A stretch of DNA of 64,000 nt from Promicromonospora sp. AC04 (GTDB taxonomy: Bacteria > Actinomycetota > Actinomycetes > Actinomycetales > Cellulomonadaceae). The stretch is from contig NZ_QBUG01000004.1 in the NCBI RefSeq assembly GCF_003058225.1, forward strand, positions 1 through 64,000, read 5' to 3'. Numbering within the stretch: position 1 is the first letter of the stretch; each line of letters begins with the position of its first letter. Under the pieces are notes generated by a model. The model saw nothing but the letters and a program-made list of their open reading frames with translations, was not told where the DNA came from and did no database searches. The position numbers and the translations under genes are program-made. This document shows, piece by piece, positions 16,306 to 24,451 of the stretch.

Positions 16306-16959
16306 ATGGACGTGCGCGTGTTCCTCGTGGATGACCACGAGGTCGTGCGCCGCGGCGTCGCCGACCTGCTCGAGTCGGAGCCCGGCGTGCGCGTGGTGGG
16401 CGAGGCGGGCACCGCCCGCGAGGCCCTGGCGCGCGTGCCTGCGGCGAAACCGGACGTCGTGGTGCTGGACGTCCGGCTGCCCGACGGCGACGGCGTGACC
16501 GTCTGCCGTGAGCTGCGCTCCCGCATGCCGGATCTCGCCTGCCTCATGCTCACCTCGTTCGCGGACGACGAGGCGCTCTACGACGCGATCCTCGCGGGTG
16601 CCGCGGGCTACGTGCTCAAGCAGGTACGCGGCACCGACCTGGTCGAGGCCGTGCGGACCGTCGCGTCGGGCGGCTCGGTCCTCGACCCCCGAGCCGCCGC
16701 GCGCGTGATGGAACGGCTCCGCGCCGACGCCCACCACGAGCCCGACCCGCTCGCCGACCTCACCGACCAGGAGCACCGGATCCTCCTCCTGATCGGGCAC
16801 GGCCTGACCAACCGGCAGATCGGCGCCGAGCTGTTCCTCGCCGAGAAGACGGTCAAGAACTACGTCTCGAAGATCTTCGCCAAGCTCGGGCTCGAACGAC
16901 GAGCCCAGGCCGCCGTCCTCTCCGCCCGACTGGAGCGGGAGGAACGACCCCACCCCTGA
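16306..16959 (+). CDS. NarL/LuxR-type response regulator, DevR/DosR-like
   Basis: 217 residues. Receiver domain 1-120 with acidic pocket Asp9/Asp10, phospho-acceptor Asp55 ([12 protein letters not shown]), Thr83 and Lys105 (YVLKQVRG). A LuxR helix-turn-helix follows near 150-205 ([35 protein letters not shown]), strongly DevR-like. It sits tail-to-tail with a DevS-like kinase and is flanked by two DosR-like boxes, so it probably binds these to induce the DoxX and stress-protein genes. Confidence 0.9.
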   Translation: MDVRVFLVDDHEVVRRGVADLLESEPGVRVVGEAGTAREALARVPAAKPDVVVLDVRLPDGDGVTVCRELRSRMPDLACLMLTSFADDEALYDAILAGAAGYVLKQVRGTDLVEAVRTVASGGSVLDPRAAARVMERLRADAHHEPDPLADLTDQEHRILLLIGHGLTNRQIGAELFLAEKTVKNYVSKIFAKLGLERRAQAAVLSARLEREERPHP

Positions 16960-16996
16960 CGCCTGCTTGCGCGGGCCGCACCGGACGCGCCCGGGA

Positions 16997-18679
16997 TCAG
17001 GCCGGCAGGACCGTGTCCGTGGGGAGGTCGGTGGGGAGCGGGACCCGCCACACCAGGCGGGTCCCGACCCGGTCGGCGTCCCGGTCCCCCGGCCCGACCT
17101 CCAGGCTGCCGCCCAGCTCGTCCGCGCGCCGGGCGAGGTTGCGCAGGCCGCTGTGCGGGGCGCCCGGTGGGATGCCCGTGCCGTCGTCGCTCACGGTGAG
17201 CACCAGGTCGTCCGCCACGGCGAGCCGGACCTCCGCCCGGGAGGCCGACGCGTGCCGGGCGACGTTCGACAGGGCCTCACGCAGTACGGCGACGACGTGC
17301 TCGGCCGTGTCGGGCGGCACCAGGGTGTCGACGGCGCCCGCGAACCGCAGCCGGGCAGGGAACCCGAGCGCTGTGGCTACCGCGTCGACCTCCGTGATCA
17401 CCCGCGAGCGCAGGCCGACCCGCCGGCCGCTCGCGCCGCCGGACCCGTCATCCGACTGCAGCCGGTAGATAGTGGTCCGCACCAGGGAGATCGTCTCGTC
17501 CAGCTCGTCGACCGCCGTGTTGAGCTGCTCGGCGACCTGCGGTGGTGCGGTGCGTGCCACGCGCTGGAGCGACAGGCCCGTGGCGTACAGCCGCTGGATC
17601 GCAAGGTCGTGCAGGTCCCGTGCGATGCGCTCCCGGTCGCGCAGCAGGACCACACGCTCGGCGTCGGCCCGGCCCTCCGCCAGCTCCAGGGCGACGGCGC
17701 CCTGGGCGGCGAACGCGCTCAGCGCCTCCACCACTACCGACGAGAACGGTTCCTGGCCACGGACGCGCGCCGCGGCCAGGACACCACGGGCGCTGCCCGG
17801 CTCGCCGAGGGGCCAGACGGCCAGCGGCCCGAGCGTCACCGGCAGATCGAGCGCGAATCCGGCGCGCTCGTCGGTGGCGGCGTCGTCGGTGACCATCGGC
17901 ACGCCGGTACGGAAGGTGAGCGCGGCGAACGTCCCGTCGGCGGACAGGACCGACCCCACCTGCGCCTCGGTGCCCAGGCCGGACGCGGTCTGCAGCATCA
18001 GGCGCCCGGTGAGCGGGTCCGGCACGGAGATGGCCGTGAGGTCGGCGTCGGCCACCTCCCGTGCCTGGCTGCCGATGAGGGTCAGGACGTCGTCCGGCGA
18101 TGAGCCGGCCAGGACCTGGCGGGAGATCCGGTCGTTCGCGCGCGCCCAGCGCTCGCGCAGCCGTGCGACGTCGTACAGCCGGGCGTTCTCCACCGCGACG
18201 CTCGCCGCTGCCGCGAGGGCCTCCAGCACCCGCTGGTCCTCGGCGGTGAAGTCGCCGCCGCCGTGCTTGTCCGTCAGATAGAGGTTGCCGAACGGCGCGC
18301 CGCGCACCCGCAGCGGCATCCCGACGAACCGATTCATCGGCGGGTGGTGCGCGGGGAAGCCGACCGATGCGGGGTGGGCGGCCAGGTCGTGGAGGCGCAG
18401 GGGCACGGGATTGCGGATCAGCTCGCCCAGCACGCCGTGCCCCGTGGGGTACGGACCGATCGCGGCGATCTGCTCGTCGGTCAGGCCGACCGTGAGGAAC
18501 CGGGCGATCCGTCCGTCGGCTCCGAGCACGCCGAGGGCGCCGTACCGGGCATCGACGAGCTCGACGGCGGTCTCCACGATGCGGTGCAGCACCGTCTCCA
18601 GGTCCAGGCCGCGGCTGACCGTGATGACCGCGTCGAGCAGCAGGTCGGTGCGGTCGCGCGGCGTGCCAGTCAGGTCCAT
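16997..18679 (-). CDS. GAF-domain sensor histidine kinase, DevS/DosT-like
   Basis: 560 residues. GAF-A about 25-170 (ending SVAVENARLYDVARLRERWA), GAF-B about 190-335, HisKA_3 with phospho-His357 (DRERIARDLHDLAIQRLYAT) and a HATPase domain with SNVARHASAS and DDGTGIPPGA. The FVGMPLRVRGAPFGNLYLTD block is typical of the DevS family, whose GAF-A binds heme to sense O2/NO/CO. Whether this one binds heme cannot be judged here. Start ATG 18679 has GGGAGG upstream. It is the natural partner of the adjacent DevR-like regulator. Confidence 0.9.
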   Translation of the reverse strand: MDLTGTPRDRTDLLLDAVITVSRGLDLETVLHRIVETAVELVDARYGALGVLGADGRIARFLTVGLTDEQIAAIGPYPTGHGVLGELIRNPVPLRLHDLAAHPASVGFPAHHPPMNRFVGMPLRVRGAPFGNLYLTDKHGGGDFTAEDQRVLEALAAAASVAVENARLYDVARLRERWARANDRISRQVLAGSSPDDVLTLIGSQAREVADADLTAISVPDPLTGRLMLQTASGLGTEAQVGSVLSADGTFAALTFRTGVPMVTDDAATDERAGFALDLPVTLGPLAVWPLGEPGSARGVLAAARVRGQEPFSSVVVEALSAFAAQGAVALELAEGRADAERVVLLRDRERIARDLHDLAIQRLYATGLSLQRVARTAPPQVAEQLNTAVDELDETISLVRTTIYRLQSDDGSGGASGRRVGLRSRVITEVDAVATALGFPARLRFAGAVDTLVPPDTAEHVVAVLREALSNVARHASASRAEVRLAVADDLVLTVSDDGTGIPPGAPHSGLRNLARRADELGGSLEVGPGDRDADRVGTRLVWRVPLPTDLPTDTVLPA

Positions 18680-18728
18680 CGGCACCTCCCGAGGGCCACG
18701 GTAGCGCGCGCGGCGGGCGGCCACACCG

Positions 18729-18742
18729 GGGACCTTGGTCCC
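18729..18742. promoter_or_regulatory. DosR/DevR-like box upstream of the universal stress protein gene
   Basis: GGGACC-TT-GGTCCC, the exact reverse complement of the box at 15559-15572, 75 bp before the usp start and 49 bp before the kinase start on the other strand. It could serve both divergent genes. Confidence 0.65.
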
Positions 18743-18817
18743 GGGATCCAGGGCAACCCGGCTCTGCCGCACCCGCCCGGCCGCCTGATGTCCTGGAGGT
18801 CGACCGAGGAGGCAGTC

Positions 18818-19687
18818 ATGAGCATCAACTGGTACCGGGGCATCATCGTCGGGGTCGACGGGTCGGACGAGAGCCTGGTCGCGCTGGACTGGGCGGCCCG
18901 CGCCGCCGACCTGCACGAGGCTCGCCTGACGGTCCTGGCGACCTACGCCGTGCCGATCACGCCCGATCCGGGGATCGGTGATCTGATCGGTGAGATGCGA
19001 GACCAGGCCAACCAGGCCGCCCGGGCGGCGCGCAACCTGCTCGGCTCGCGCCGCCCGGGCGGGCACGACCTCGAGGTGGTCGTGGTGCCCGGCGCCGCCG
19101 CCTACGAGCTGATCCAGCGCGCAGAGGCCCACGAGCTCGTGGTGGTGGGGCGACGCGGCCTCGGGGCGTTCGACCGCCTGCTGCTCGGCTCGACCTCCGC
19201 GGCGCTGGCGGCGACGACTCCCGGAGCGGTGGCCGTGGTGCCCGCGGGCGCGTCGGCCGGGGACCCGCGCCGGATCCGGGTCGGTGTCGGACGCAACGAC
19301 GAACCGGACGTCCTGGGTGCGGCCTTCTCCGAGGCCGACGTGCGCGGCTGCACTCTCGAGATCCTGCACGTGACAGGTTCCGACCCGATCACCTCCGCGC
19401 TGCCCGAGATGGACCCCGTGGCCGCTTCCTGGCACGAGGCGGCAATGGCGGACCTGGCCGACCGGGTGGCCAGATGGTCGGAGAAGTACCCGCGGGTCAC
19501 CTGCTCGGTGGTGATCCGACGCGGGGACAGGATCTCCGCGCTGCTGTACGACCTCGCCCCGGACGACCTCGTGATCGTCGGCGGACACCGCCACCCACCC
19601 GTCATGGGCCACCTGCTGCGCAGCGCGCCGGACGCCGTGCTCCGGGCCGCGCCGTGCCCCGTCCTCGTGGTGCACGCGCAGCGCTAG
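18818..19687 (+). CDS. Tandem universal stress protein (two Usp domains)
   Basis: 289 residues. First Usp domain about 8-145 with GIIVGVDGSDESLVALDWAA and the ATP-loop VVVGRRGLGAFDRLLLGSTS; second domain about 150-285, ending VIVGGHRHPPVMGHLL. The first domain keeps the G-2x-G-9x-G(S/T) nucleotide motif; the second is degenerate. Start ATG 18818 has GAGGAGG upstream. Two-domain Usp proteins are classic DosR-regulon members, and the upstream box supports this. Confidence 0.92.
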   Translation: MSINWYRGIIVGVDGSDESLVALDWAARAADLHEARLTVLATYAVPITPDPGIGDLIGEMRDQANQAARAARNLLGSRRPGGHDLEVVVVPGAAAYELIQRAEAHELVVVGRRGLGAFDRLLLGSTSAALAATTPGAVAVVPAGASAGDPRRIRVGVGRNDEPDVLGAAFSEADVRGCTLEILHVTGSDPITSALPEMDPVAASWHEAAMADLADRVARWSEKYPRVTCSVVIRRGDRISALLYDLAPDDLVIVGGHRHPPVMGHLLRSAPDAVLRAAPCPVLVVHAQR

Positions 19688-19864
19688 GCGAGGCCCGGCA
19701 GCCGGGACGGGGTGCGTGCCCTGGTCGGCGGTAGGGCTGTCCCTCGGCCTGCCCCAGGCCAAGCAAAGGGCTTATCACACCTAAATTTCGATGAATCGTC
19801 ATTCACGGTGAAACTGGGGCCCAGCCGGTCAAAACCGGACAGTGCTTGCACAGGGGGCAGGTTC

Positions 19865-20107
19865 GTGACGATCACAAGTGACGTGCGGATAACTGACGTC
19901 TGCGAGGTCGACGCGCCTGAGTGCCGCTCCACCCGCGCCGCCATGCACGACTACCTCAACAGGCGCCTTCCCCCTGACCGCGAGAACCACCTCGAGGTGC
20001 ACCTGGACGGCTGCGCCGCATGCATCCGCGCGTTCATCGACATCCGCGAGGTCTCCTGGAAGCGCCGTGCCGCAGCGGGCACCGCGGCTCAGGACGGGTC
20101 TTCGTAG
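19865..20107 (+). CDS. Small zinc-finger protein, anti-sigma factor (zf-HC2)-like
   Basis: 80 residues from GTG 19865 with AGGGGG upstream. The core is LNRRLPPDRENHLEVHLDGC AACIRAF: His-x3-His-x3-Cys-x2-Cys, the pattern of anti-sigma zinc fingers (zf-HC2), preceded by two further Cys (VCEVDAPEC). There is no membrane segment and no ECF sigma gene beside it, so the partner is elsewhere or it acts alone. The upstream 177 bp (19688-19864) holds no gene and is A+T-richer near 19770-19810. The 3' end overlaps the convergent WYL regulator by 19 bp. Confidence 0.7.
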   Translation: MTITSDVRITDVCEVDAPECRSTRAAMHDYLNRRLPPDRENHLEVHLDGCAACIRAFIDIREVSWKRRAAAGTAAQDGSS

Positions 20108-21063
20108 CGGGCAGCGATCGCGGCGGCACGGTTGCGCAGGGACGTGCGCAACGACTGCGGGGCCAGTGCTTCCGCGTCGGTGCTGAGCTGCCACAGCGCC
20201 CATTCGGCGTGTCGTGAGTCCTGGAAGGTCACTTCCAGCCGCAGGCTGCCGTCCTCCTCGGCCTCTTCGGCGAGTACGGCCAGCGCGGTGCCCACCAGCT
20301 CCTCCCGTCGCGCCGGGTCCACCCGGACGAGCACGGTGACCTGGTCGCCGCCGGTCCGAAACCGGGTGCTGCGTTCCTGCCAGACCTGGTCCAGATCGAC
20401 CCGGTCCGGTCGCTCCGCCGGCTCGGCGAGCTCCTCGGCGGCCAGGATCCGGGACAGCCGGTAGGTGCGGTCCGCGCCGGACGCCGTGGCCAGCAGGTAG
20501 CCCTTGTCCCGCACGGTGACCAGGCCGATCGGGTCCACCGTGCGCCACTTCGGGGCCTGGCCCGCGGCCGCGTAGTGGATGCGCAGCTTGTGTCCGGCGA
20601 GCACCGCGCGTCGGACCTCGATCATCGTGGCGTCGGGCACCTCGTCCGTGACCGGCCGGCGTGCGAGCAGGTCGGTCTCCGGGTCGACCAGAAATCGCTG
20701 GGCCACGTCGCTCGCGGTGGCCTGGTGGCTCTCAGGCATGGCGTCGACCACCTTGCGCATGGCCGAGGCGAGCGCCGAGCCGAGGCCGAACACCTGCTCG
20801 CCGCGCCCCGATCCAGCGGTCAGCAGGGCAAGGGCCTCGTCGTGGTTCAGCCCGGTGAGCTCGGTCCGGAACCCGGGCAGCAACCCGAACCCGCCGTGGC
20901 GGCCGCGTTCGGCATAGACCGGGACGCCGGCCGCGGACAGCGCCTCGATGTCGCGCAGCACGGTGCGGGTGGATACCTCCAGCTCGCGGGCCAGCGTGGC
21001 CGCGGACAGCCGACCGCGCTGGCGCAGCAGCAGCACCAGCGAGACCAACCGGTCGGCGCGCAC
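20089..21063 (-). CDS. WYL-domain transcriptional regulator (HTH_11 + WYL)
   Basis: 324 residues. N-terminal winged helix (LAREL EVSTRTVLRDIEALSAAG) and a WYL domain from about 140 (HKLRIHYAAAGQAPKWRTVD, then GYLLATASGADRTYRLSRI), plus a C-terminal WCX extension. GTG 21063 is the start: TACGAT lies 7 nt upstream on this strand (21076-21071), so the mRNA is probably leaderless. It is divergent to a RidA gene; a GACAC-AGG-GTGTC dyad lies between them (21088-21100) and may be its operator. Confidence 0.88.
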   Translation of the reverse strand: MRADRLVSLVLLLRQRGRLSAATLARELEVSTRTVLRDIEALSAAGVPVYAERGRHGGFGLLPGFRTELTGLNHDEALALLTAGSGRGEQVFGLGSALASAMRKVVDAMPESHQATASDVAQRFLVDPETDLLARRPVTDEVPDATMIEVRRAVLAGHKLRIHYAAAGQAPKWRTVDPIGLVTVRDKGYLLATASGADRTYRLSRILAAEELAEPAERPDRVDLDQVWQERSTRFRTGGDQVTVLVRVDPARREELVGTALAVLAEEAEEDGSLRLEVTFQDSRHAEWALWQLSTDAEALAPQSLRTSLRNRAAAIAARYEDPS

Positions 21064-21192
21064 ACGAAAAATCGTATCGGAATACCTGACACAGGGTGTC
21101 GTGATTCGTTGGAAGGCTCGTTCGCACGACGTCGAAGACGGCGGCTACCGAGCCGACGGACGTGCGTACCCCATGAATCGAATGGAGCTGAA

Positions 21193-21594
21193 GTGGCGAT
21201 GGAACGAACGGCAGTCAACCCGGTGACGTGGTCGGTGGAGATGGGATTCAACCAGGGCGAGATCGTCTCGGGTCAGACCCGGACCCTGTACTGCTCGGGG
21301 CAGACCGCGATGAGCGGCGACGGCAAGCCCCAGCACGACGGCGACATGGCGGCGCAGGTGGCGCTGAGCCTCGACAACCTGGAGGCGGTGCTCGGCGAGG
21401 CCGGCATGTCGCTGGCGAACCTCGTCCGGCTCAACGTCTACACCACCGACGTCGACCTGCTCTTCCAGCACTACGGGGTGCTGGCGTCGCGTCTGGGCGC
21501 CGCCCGGGTGGCACCGACCACGACGATGCTCGGGGTGACCCGGCTGGCGATCCCCGGCCAGCTGGTCGAGCTCGAGGGAACCGCCGTCGCGTGA
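21193..21594 (+). CDS. RidA-family (YjgF/UK114) protein
   Basis: About 133 residues, family length. RidA pattern: LYCSGQTAMSGDGKPQHDGD, QVALSLDNLEAVLGEAGMSL and PTTTMLGVTRLAIPGQLVEL. The catalytic-type Arg (in LGAARVAPTTT region) and the final Glu are in place. RidA deaminates reactive enamine/imine intermediates. Start: GTG 21193 has GGAG 5 nt upstream; ATG 21199 is also possible. It is divergent from the WYL regulator and may be its target. Confidence 0.88.
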   Translation: MAMERTAVNPVTWSVEMGFNQGEIVSGQTRTLYCSGQTAMSGDGKPQHDGDMAAQVALSLDNLEAVLGEAGMSLANLVRLNVYTTDVDLLFQHYGVLASRLGAARVAPTTTMLGVTRLAIPGQLVELEGTAVA

Positions 21595-21604
21595 GGTGAC
21601 GTCG

Positions 21605-21637
21605 CCCAGGCCTCGGTGGACCTCACCCCGGCCTGGG
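21605..21637 (+). terminator. Hairpin after ridA
   Basis: CCCAGGCC at 21605-21612 pairs with GGCCTGGG at 21630-21637 around a 17-nt loop, starting 11 bp after the ridA stop. There is no U tract, as is usual in this GC range. Confidence 0.45.
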
Positions 21638-21692
21638 TGGTCCTCCGCCAGGATCGGGTCCACGATCGAAGTACGACTCCCGGAGGCCCACC

Positions 21693-22472
21693 ATGTCCGT
21701 CATCCCGACCTACAACGCCGAGCAGCTCGCCGACGTGCTGTCGATCCTGCCCGAGGTGGACAGCGTCGAGCTCAAGCTCACCGTCCCGGACGATCGTCAG
21801 CGCTCCGTCGTGCAGGTCCTGGGTATCGACCCGCTGGACGCGGTCATCCGCCAGACCGCGTTCGTCGACACCCCCAACCTGCGGCTCTCGTCGGCCGGGG
21901 TGGTGCTGCGCGCTCGGCGGACCCAGCGCAAACCCGGCGACCTGACGGTCAAGCTGCGGCCGGCGATGCCGTCCGACGTCCCCAAGAAGCTCCGGAGCCA
22001 CAGGGGGTTCAAGGTCGAGCTGGACGCGTCGCCCGCCGGCTACGTGTGCTCGTGCTCGCTCACCGTCGAGGCTCCCGACCGCCAGGTGCGGAAGCTGATG
22101 ACGGGCACCCGCGACATCCGCGACCTGCTCGACGACGACCTGCGTACGCTGCTGCGCGAGCGCATGCCCGACGACGTCGGTCTCGACCAGCTCGTCGTCC
22201 TCGGCCCGGTCAACCTGCTCAAGTGCAAGTTCCAGCCGAAGGGGGAGAGCCGGCGCATGGTCGCCGAGCTGTGGCTGCTTCCCGACGGCTCCCGGATCCT
22301 CGAGCTGTCCACGAAGGGAGCGCCCGACGCGGCGTTCCAGATCGCCGCGGAGACGAAGGTCTACCTTGCGGGTAACGGGGTCGACCTGGGCGCCCCTCAG
22401 GAGACGAAGACCCGCGCGGCGCTCACCGCGCTGACGGCCGAGGGCACGGGACCCGGCGAAAGTGACTCCTGA
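21693..22472 (+). CDS. CYTH-like domain protein
   Basis: 259 residues. After a 25-residue lead it shows VELKLTVPDDRQ, FVDTPNLRLSSAGVVLRARR and DLTVKLRPA, matching the strands of CYTH/triphosphate-tunnel proteins, though the usual ExExK start is degenerate (VELKLTV). Other tunnel-type basic residues follow (NLLKCKFQPKGESRRM, ILELSTKG). CYTH enzymes act on triphosphates or adenylates; catalytic competence here is uncertain. Start ATG 21693 has CGGAGG upstream. Its stop overlaps the next start (TGATG at 22470). Confidence 0.7.
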   Translation: MSVIPTYNAEQLADVLSILPEVDSVELKLTVPDDRQRSVVQVLGIDPLDAVIRQTAFVDTPNLRLSSAGVVLRARRTQRKPGDLTVKLRPAMPSDVPKKLRSHRGFKVELDASPAGYVCSCSLTVEAPDRQVRKLMTGTRDIRDLLDDDLRTLLRERMPDDVGLDQLVVLGPVNLLKCKFQPKGESRRMVAELWLLPDGSRILELSTKGAPDAAFQIAAETKVYLAGNGVDLGAPQETKTRAALTALTAEGTGPGESDS

Positions 22473-22903
22473 TGACGGCGAAGGAGCCCGTGATGTCACC
22501 GTCCGACCTGCCGGTCGAGGAGGTGCTCGACCGCGCCACCGGCCCACGGCGCGCGGAGGCCGATGAGCTGCTCGCGATCCACCGCGAGATCAGCGGCGAG
22601 CAGCCGGTCGTATGGGCGGGCCGAATCATCGGCTTCGGAGAGTTCGAGTACCGCTACGAGAGCGGGCGCGAGGGCCGCTCTCCCCTGCTCGCCTTCGCAC
22701 CGGGCCCCACGAAGCACACGATCTACCTCGTCGAGGACTTCTCGGAGCGCTGGCCCGGTCTCATGGCCAGGCTCGGCAAGCACCGTGCGAGCAAGGTCTG
22801 CCTCTACCTCACGCGGTTGACGGGGGTGGATCGCGGCGCGCTGCGCACGCTGCTTGAGCACTCGTACGCCGATGCGCGGTTGCTGGCGCGCCACAGTGGC
22901 TGA
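22472..22903 (+). CDS. DUF1801-type protein
   Basis: 143 residues. VVWAGRIIGFGEFEYRYESG and a C-terminal HRASKVCLYLTRLTGVDRGA match the DUF1801/YdhG-like fold (iron-chaperone-like family of unknown role). The start is coupled to the CYTH-like gene. No metal motif is evident. Confidence 0.75.
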   Translation: MTAKEPVMSPSDLPVEEVLDRATGPRRAEADELLAIHREISGEQPVVWAGRIIGFGEFEYRYESGREGRSPLLAFAPGPTKHTIYLVEDFSERWPGLMARLGKHRASKVCLYLTRLTGVDRGALRTLLEHSYADARLLARHSG

Positions 22904-22943
22904 GGCCCGACGCCGTCGCTGCCGGGCTCGCCGCGAAGGCGGG

Positions 22944-23711
22944 TCAGACCTCGCGGTCGCTCTCGTCGGAGAGCCGCTGGTCGGTCGCGGCGTCCGCCTG
23001 CTTGACCGCCGCGAGGCTGGCGCGCTGAAGCACATCGAGCTGGGCCGGGTTGTACAGCTCGACGACTGCCTCGACGAACGTCTGCTGGGCGACCTGCTCG
23101 CTCTTGGACATGCGCCCCGCCGGGCTGCTCAGCCACGGGTAGTCGGCCAGGTTGCTCGCGATCTTCGGCGCGAGCTGATCCGCGAGGCGCTGACGCGTCG
23201 CCTCGTCCGCATTCGCGGGTAGCGCATCGAACTCCGCGCTGACCTCATCGAGCTCCACCTCCACCATCTGCCGCAGGTCTGACATCGCATCCTCGTCATA
23301 GAGCTGGGTGTAGATGTGGATGAGCGAGCGGTCGGCCTCGGACATGCGCGACGCGACAGACTCGAAGCCCACCGGGCTGTCAGCCGGGGCGCTGTCGCGC
23401 AGGATCGCCGCGATGTCGGACCGGGCCTTCTGCTGGCGCTCGATGCTCGCCGCGAGCTCCGCGTCGAGCTCCCGCAGAGCGGCCGGCGTGCTGCCGCCGC
23501 CGGCCCGGACCTCCCCGACGTCCGACAGCGGAACGCCCAGCTCGACGAGCCGCCGGATCCGCAGGAGGCTGACGAGGTGCCGCACCTGGTACTGCTTGTA
23601 CCCGTTGGACTTGCGCTCGGGCTCTTCGAGCAGCCCGACCTGGTGATAGTGCCGGATGGTCTTGACCGTCGTGCCCGCCAGCTCGGCGAGCTCCCGTGTG
23701 CTCCAGGCCAT
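22944..23711 (-). CDS. MerR-family regulator with long helical effector domain
   Basis: 255 residues. MerR winged helix at 1-70 (AWSTRELAELAGTTVKTIRH then YHQVGLLEEPERKSNGYKQY), dimerisation helix, and a 150-residue helical C-terminal domain of the multidrug/TipA-like kind. Start ATG 23711 has GGAAGG upstream; the longer frame to 23753 runs into the promoter. It faces a small multidrug-export gene across a promoter with a 19-bp spacer, the MerR signature, and should activate that exporter on ligand binding. Confidence 0.88.
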   Translation of the reverse strand: MAWSTRELAELAGTTVKTIRHYHQVGLLEEPERKSNGYKQYQVRHLVSLLRIRRLVELGVPLSDVGEVRAGGGSTPAALRELDAELAASIERQQKARSDIAAILRDSAPADSPVGFESVASRMSEADRSLIHIYTQLYDEDAMSDLRQMVEVELDEVSAEFDALPANADEATRQRLADQLAPKIASNLADYPWLSSPAGRMSKSEQVAQQTFVEAVVELYNPAQLDVLQRASLAAVKQADAATDQRLSDESDREV

Positions 23712-23732
23712 GCTGGATCCTTCCCTTCCTCG

Positions 23733-23763
23733 TTGACCCTGCCCCGACGGCACGGTTTCTACT
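23733..23763 (+). promoter_or_regulatory. MerR-type promoter/operator with 19-bp spacer
   Basis: TTGACC (23733-23738) and TCTACT (23758-23763) are separated by 19 bp, too long for normal sigma contact. The spacer carries the dyad ACCCTGCC-CCGAC-GGCACGGT (23736-23756, seven of eight pairs), like BmrR/Mta operators. MerR activators twist such promoters to allow open-complex formation. Confidence 0.7.
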
Positions 23764-23815
23764 GACGTGCACCAGTGAAACCCGGCGCGCAGGCGCCACG
23801 TCGAAAGAGGCTCCG

Positions 23816-24418
23816 ATGTCAGGCTTCAACCCCTACGAGGGGCTCCAGGATCTCGTCGCGCAAGTTCCGGAACTCGTGCAGCCGTTCGTCGTCGCACTCG
23901 CCGGTGCGATCCCGTACATCGAAGGTGAGGGATCGGCGGCGCTGGGCATCCTCGCGGGCATCCACCCGCTGGTCGCCGCCGTGTCGGGCGCGGCAGGCAA
24001 CATTATCTGCGTCGTGCTCGTCGTGGCGCTCAGCTCGCGGGCCCGGACCGCCACCCTGGCCCGCCGGAGCCGCCGCACCGCCGCCACGGCGACTGCCACA
24101 GCGTCCACCGTGACGGCTGGCGGCACGACCCTCGCAACGGAGGAGCGGACCGGCGAGGCGGAGGAGGCGGGCGAGCCTTCCGGGCGACAGGCCAAGGGCC
24201 GCAAGCGGCTGCGCCGCTGGCTGGTGCGTTTCGGCGTCCCCGGAGCAAGCCTCCTCGGTCCCCTGGCACTGCCGACTCACCTCACCGCCGCAACCCTCGT
24301 CGCCTCGGGAGTCAGCAAGCACTGGGTCATTCTCTGGCAGGTGATCGCGATCGTGCTGTGGACCACCCTGCTCACCCTCGCCGCGACGGGACTCATCACC
24401 GCGATCGAAGCGGCGTGA
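23816..24418 (+). CDS. Small multidrug export family (Sm_multidrug_ex) membrane protein
   Basis: 200 residues. N-terminal segment VQPFVVALAGAIPYIEGEGS followed by ILAGIHPLVAAVSGAAGNII, the family hallmark, a basic/Ala-Thr-rich cytoplasmic loop of about 70 residues, and C-terminal segments near SLLGPLALPTHLTAATLVAS and WVILWQVIAIVLWTTLLTLA. Start ATG 23816 has GAAAGAGG upstream. It is preceded by a MerR-type promoter, so expression probably rises with a toxic ligand. Transport activity of this family is little proven. Confidence 0.8.
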   Translation: MSGFNPYEGLQDLVAQVPELVQPFVVALAGAIPYIEGEGSAALGILAGIHPLVAAVSGAAGNIICVVLVVALSSRARTATLARRSRRTAATATATASTVTAGGTTLATEERTGEAEEAGEPSGRQAKGRKRLRRWLVRFGVPGASLLGPLALPTHLTAATLVASGVSKHWVILWQVIAIVLWTTLLTLAATGLITAIEAA

Positions 24419-24451
24419 GCCACCGGCGACACCAAGCCCACCACGACCGGC

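Noticed and set aside
16997-19762. Leftward frame joining the kinase with the region of the usp gene
   Set aside because: The part beyond 18679 is antisense to usp, and a good ribosome site marks ATG 18679.
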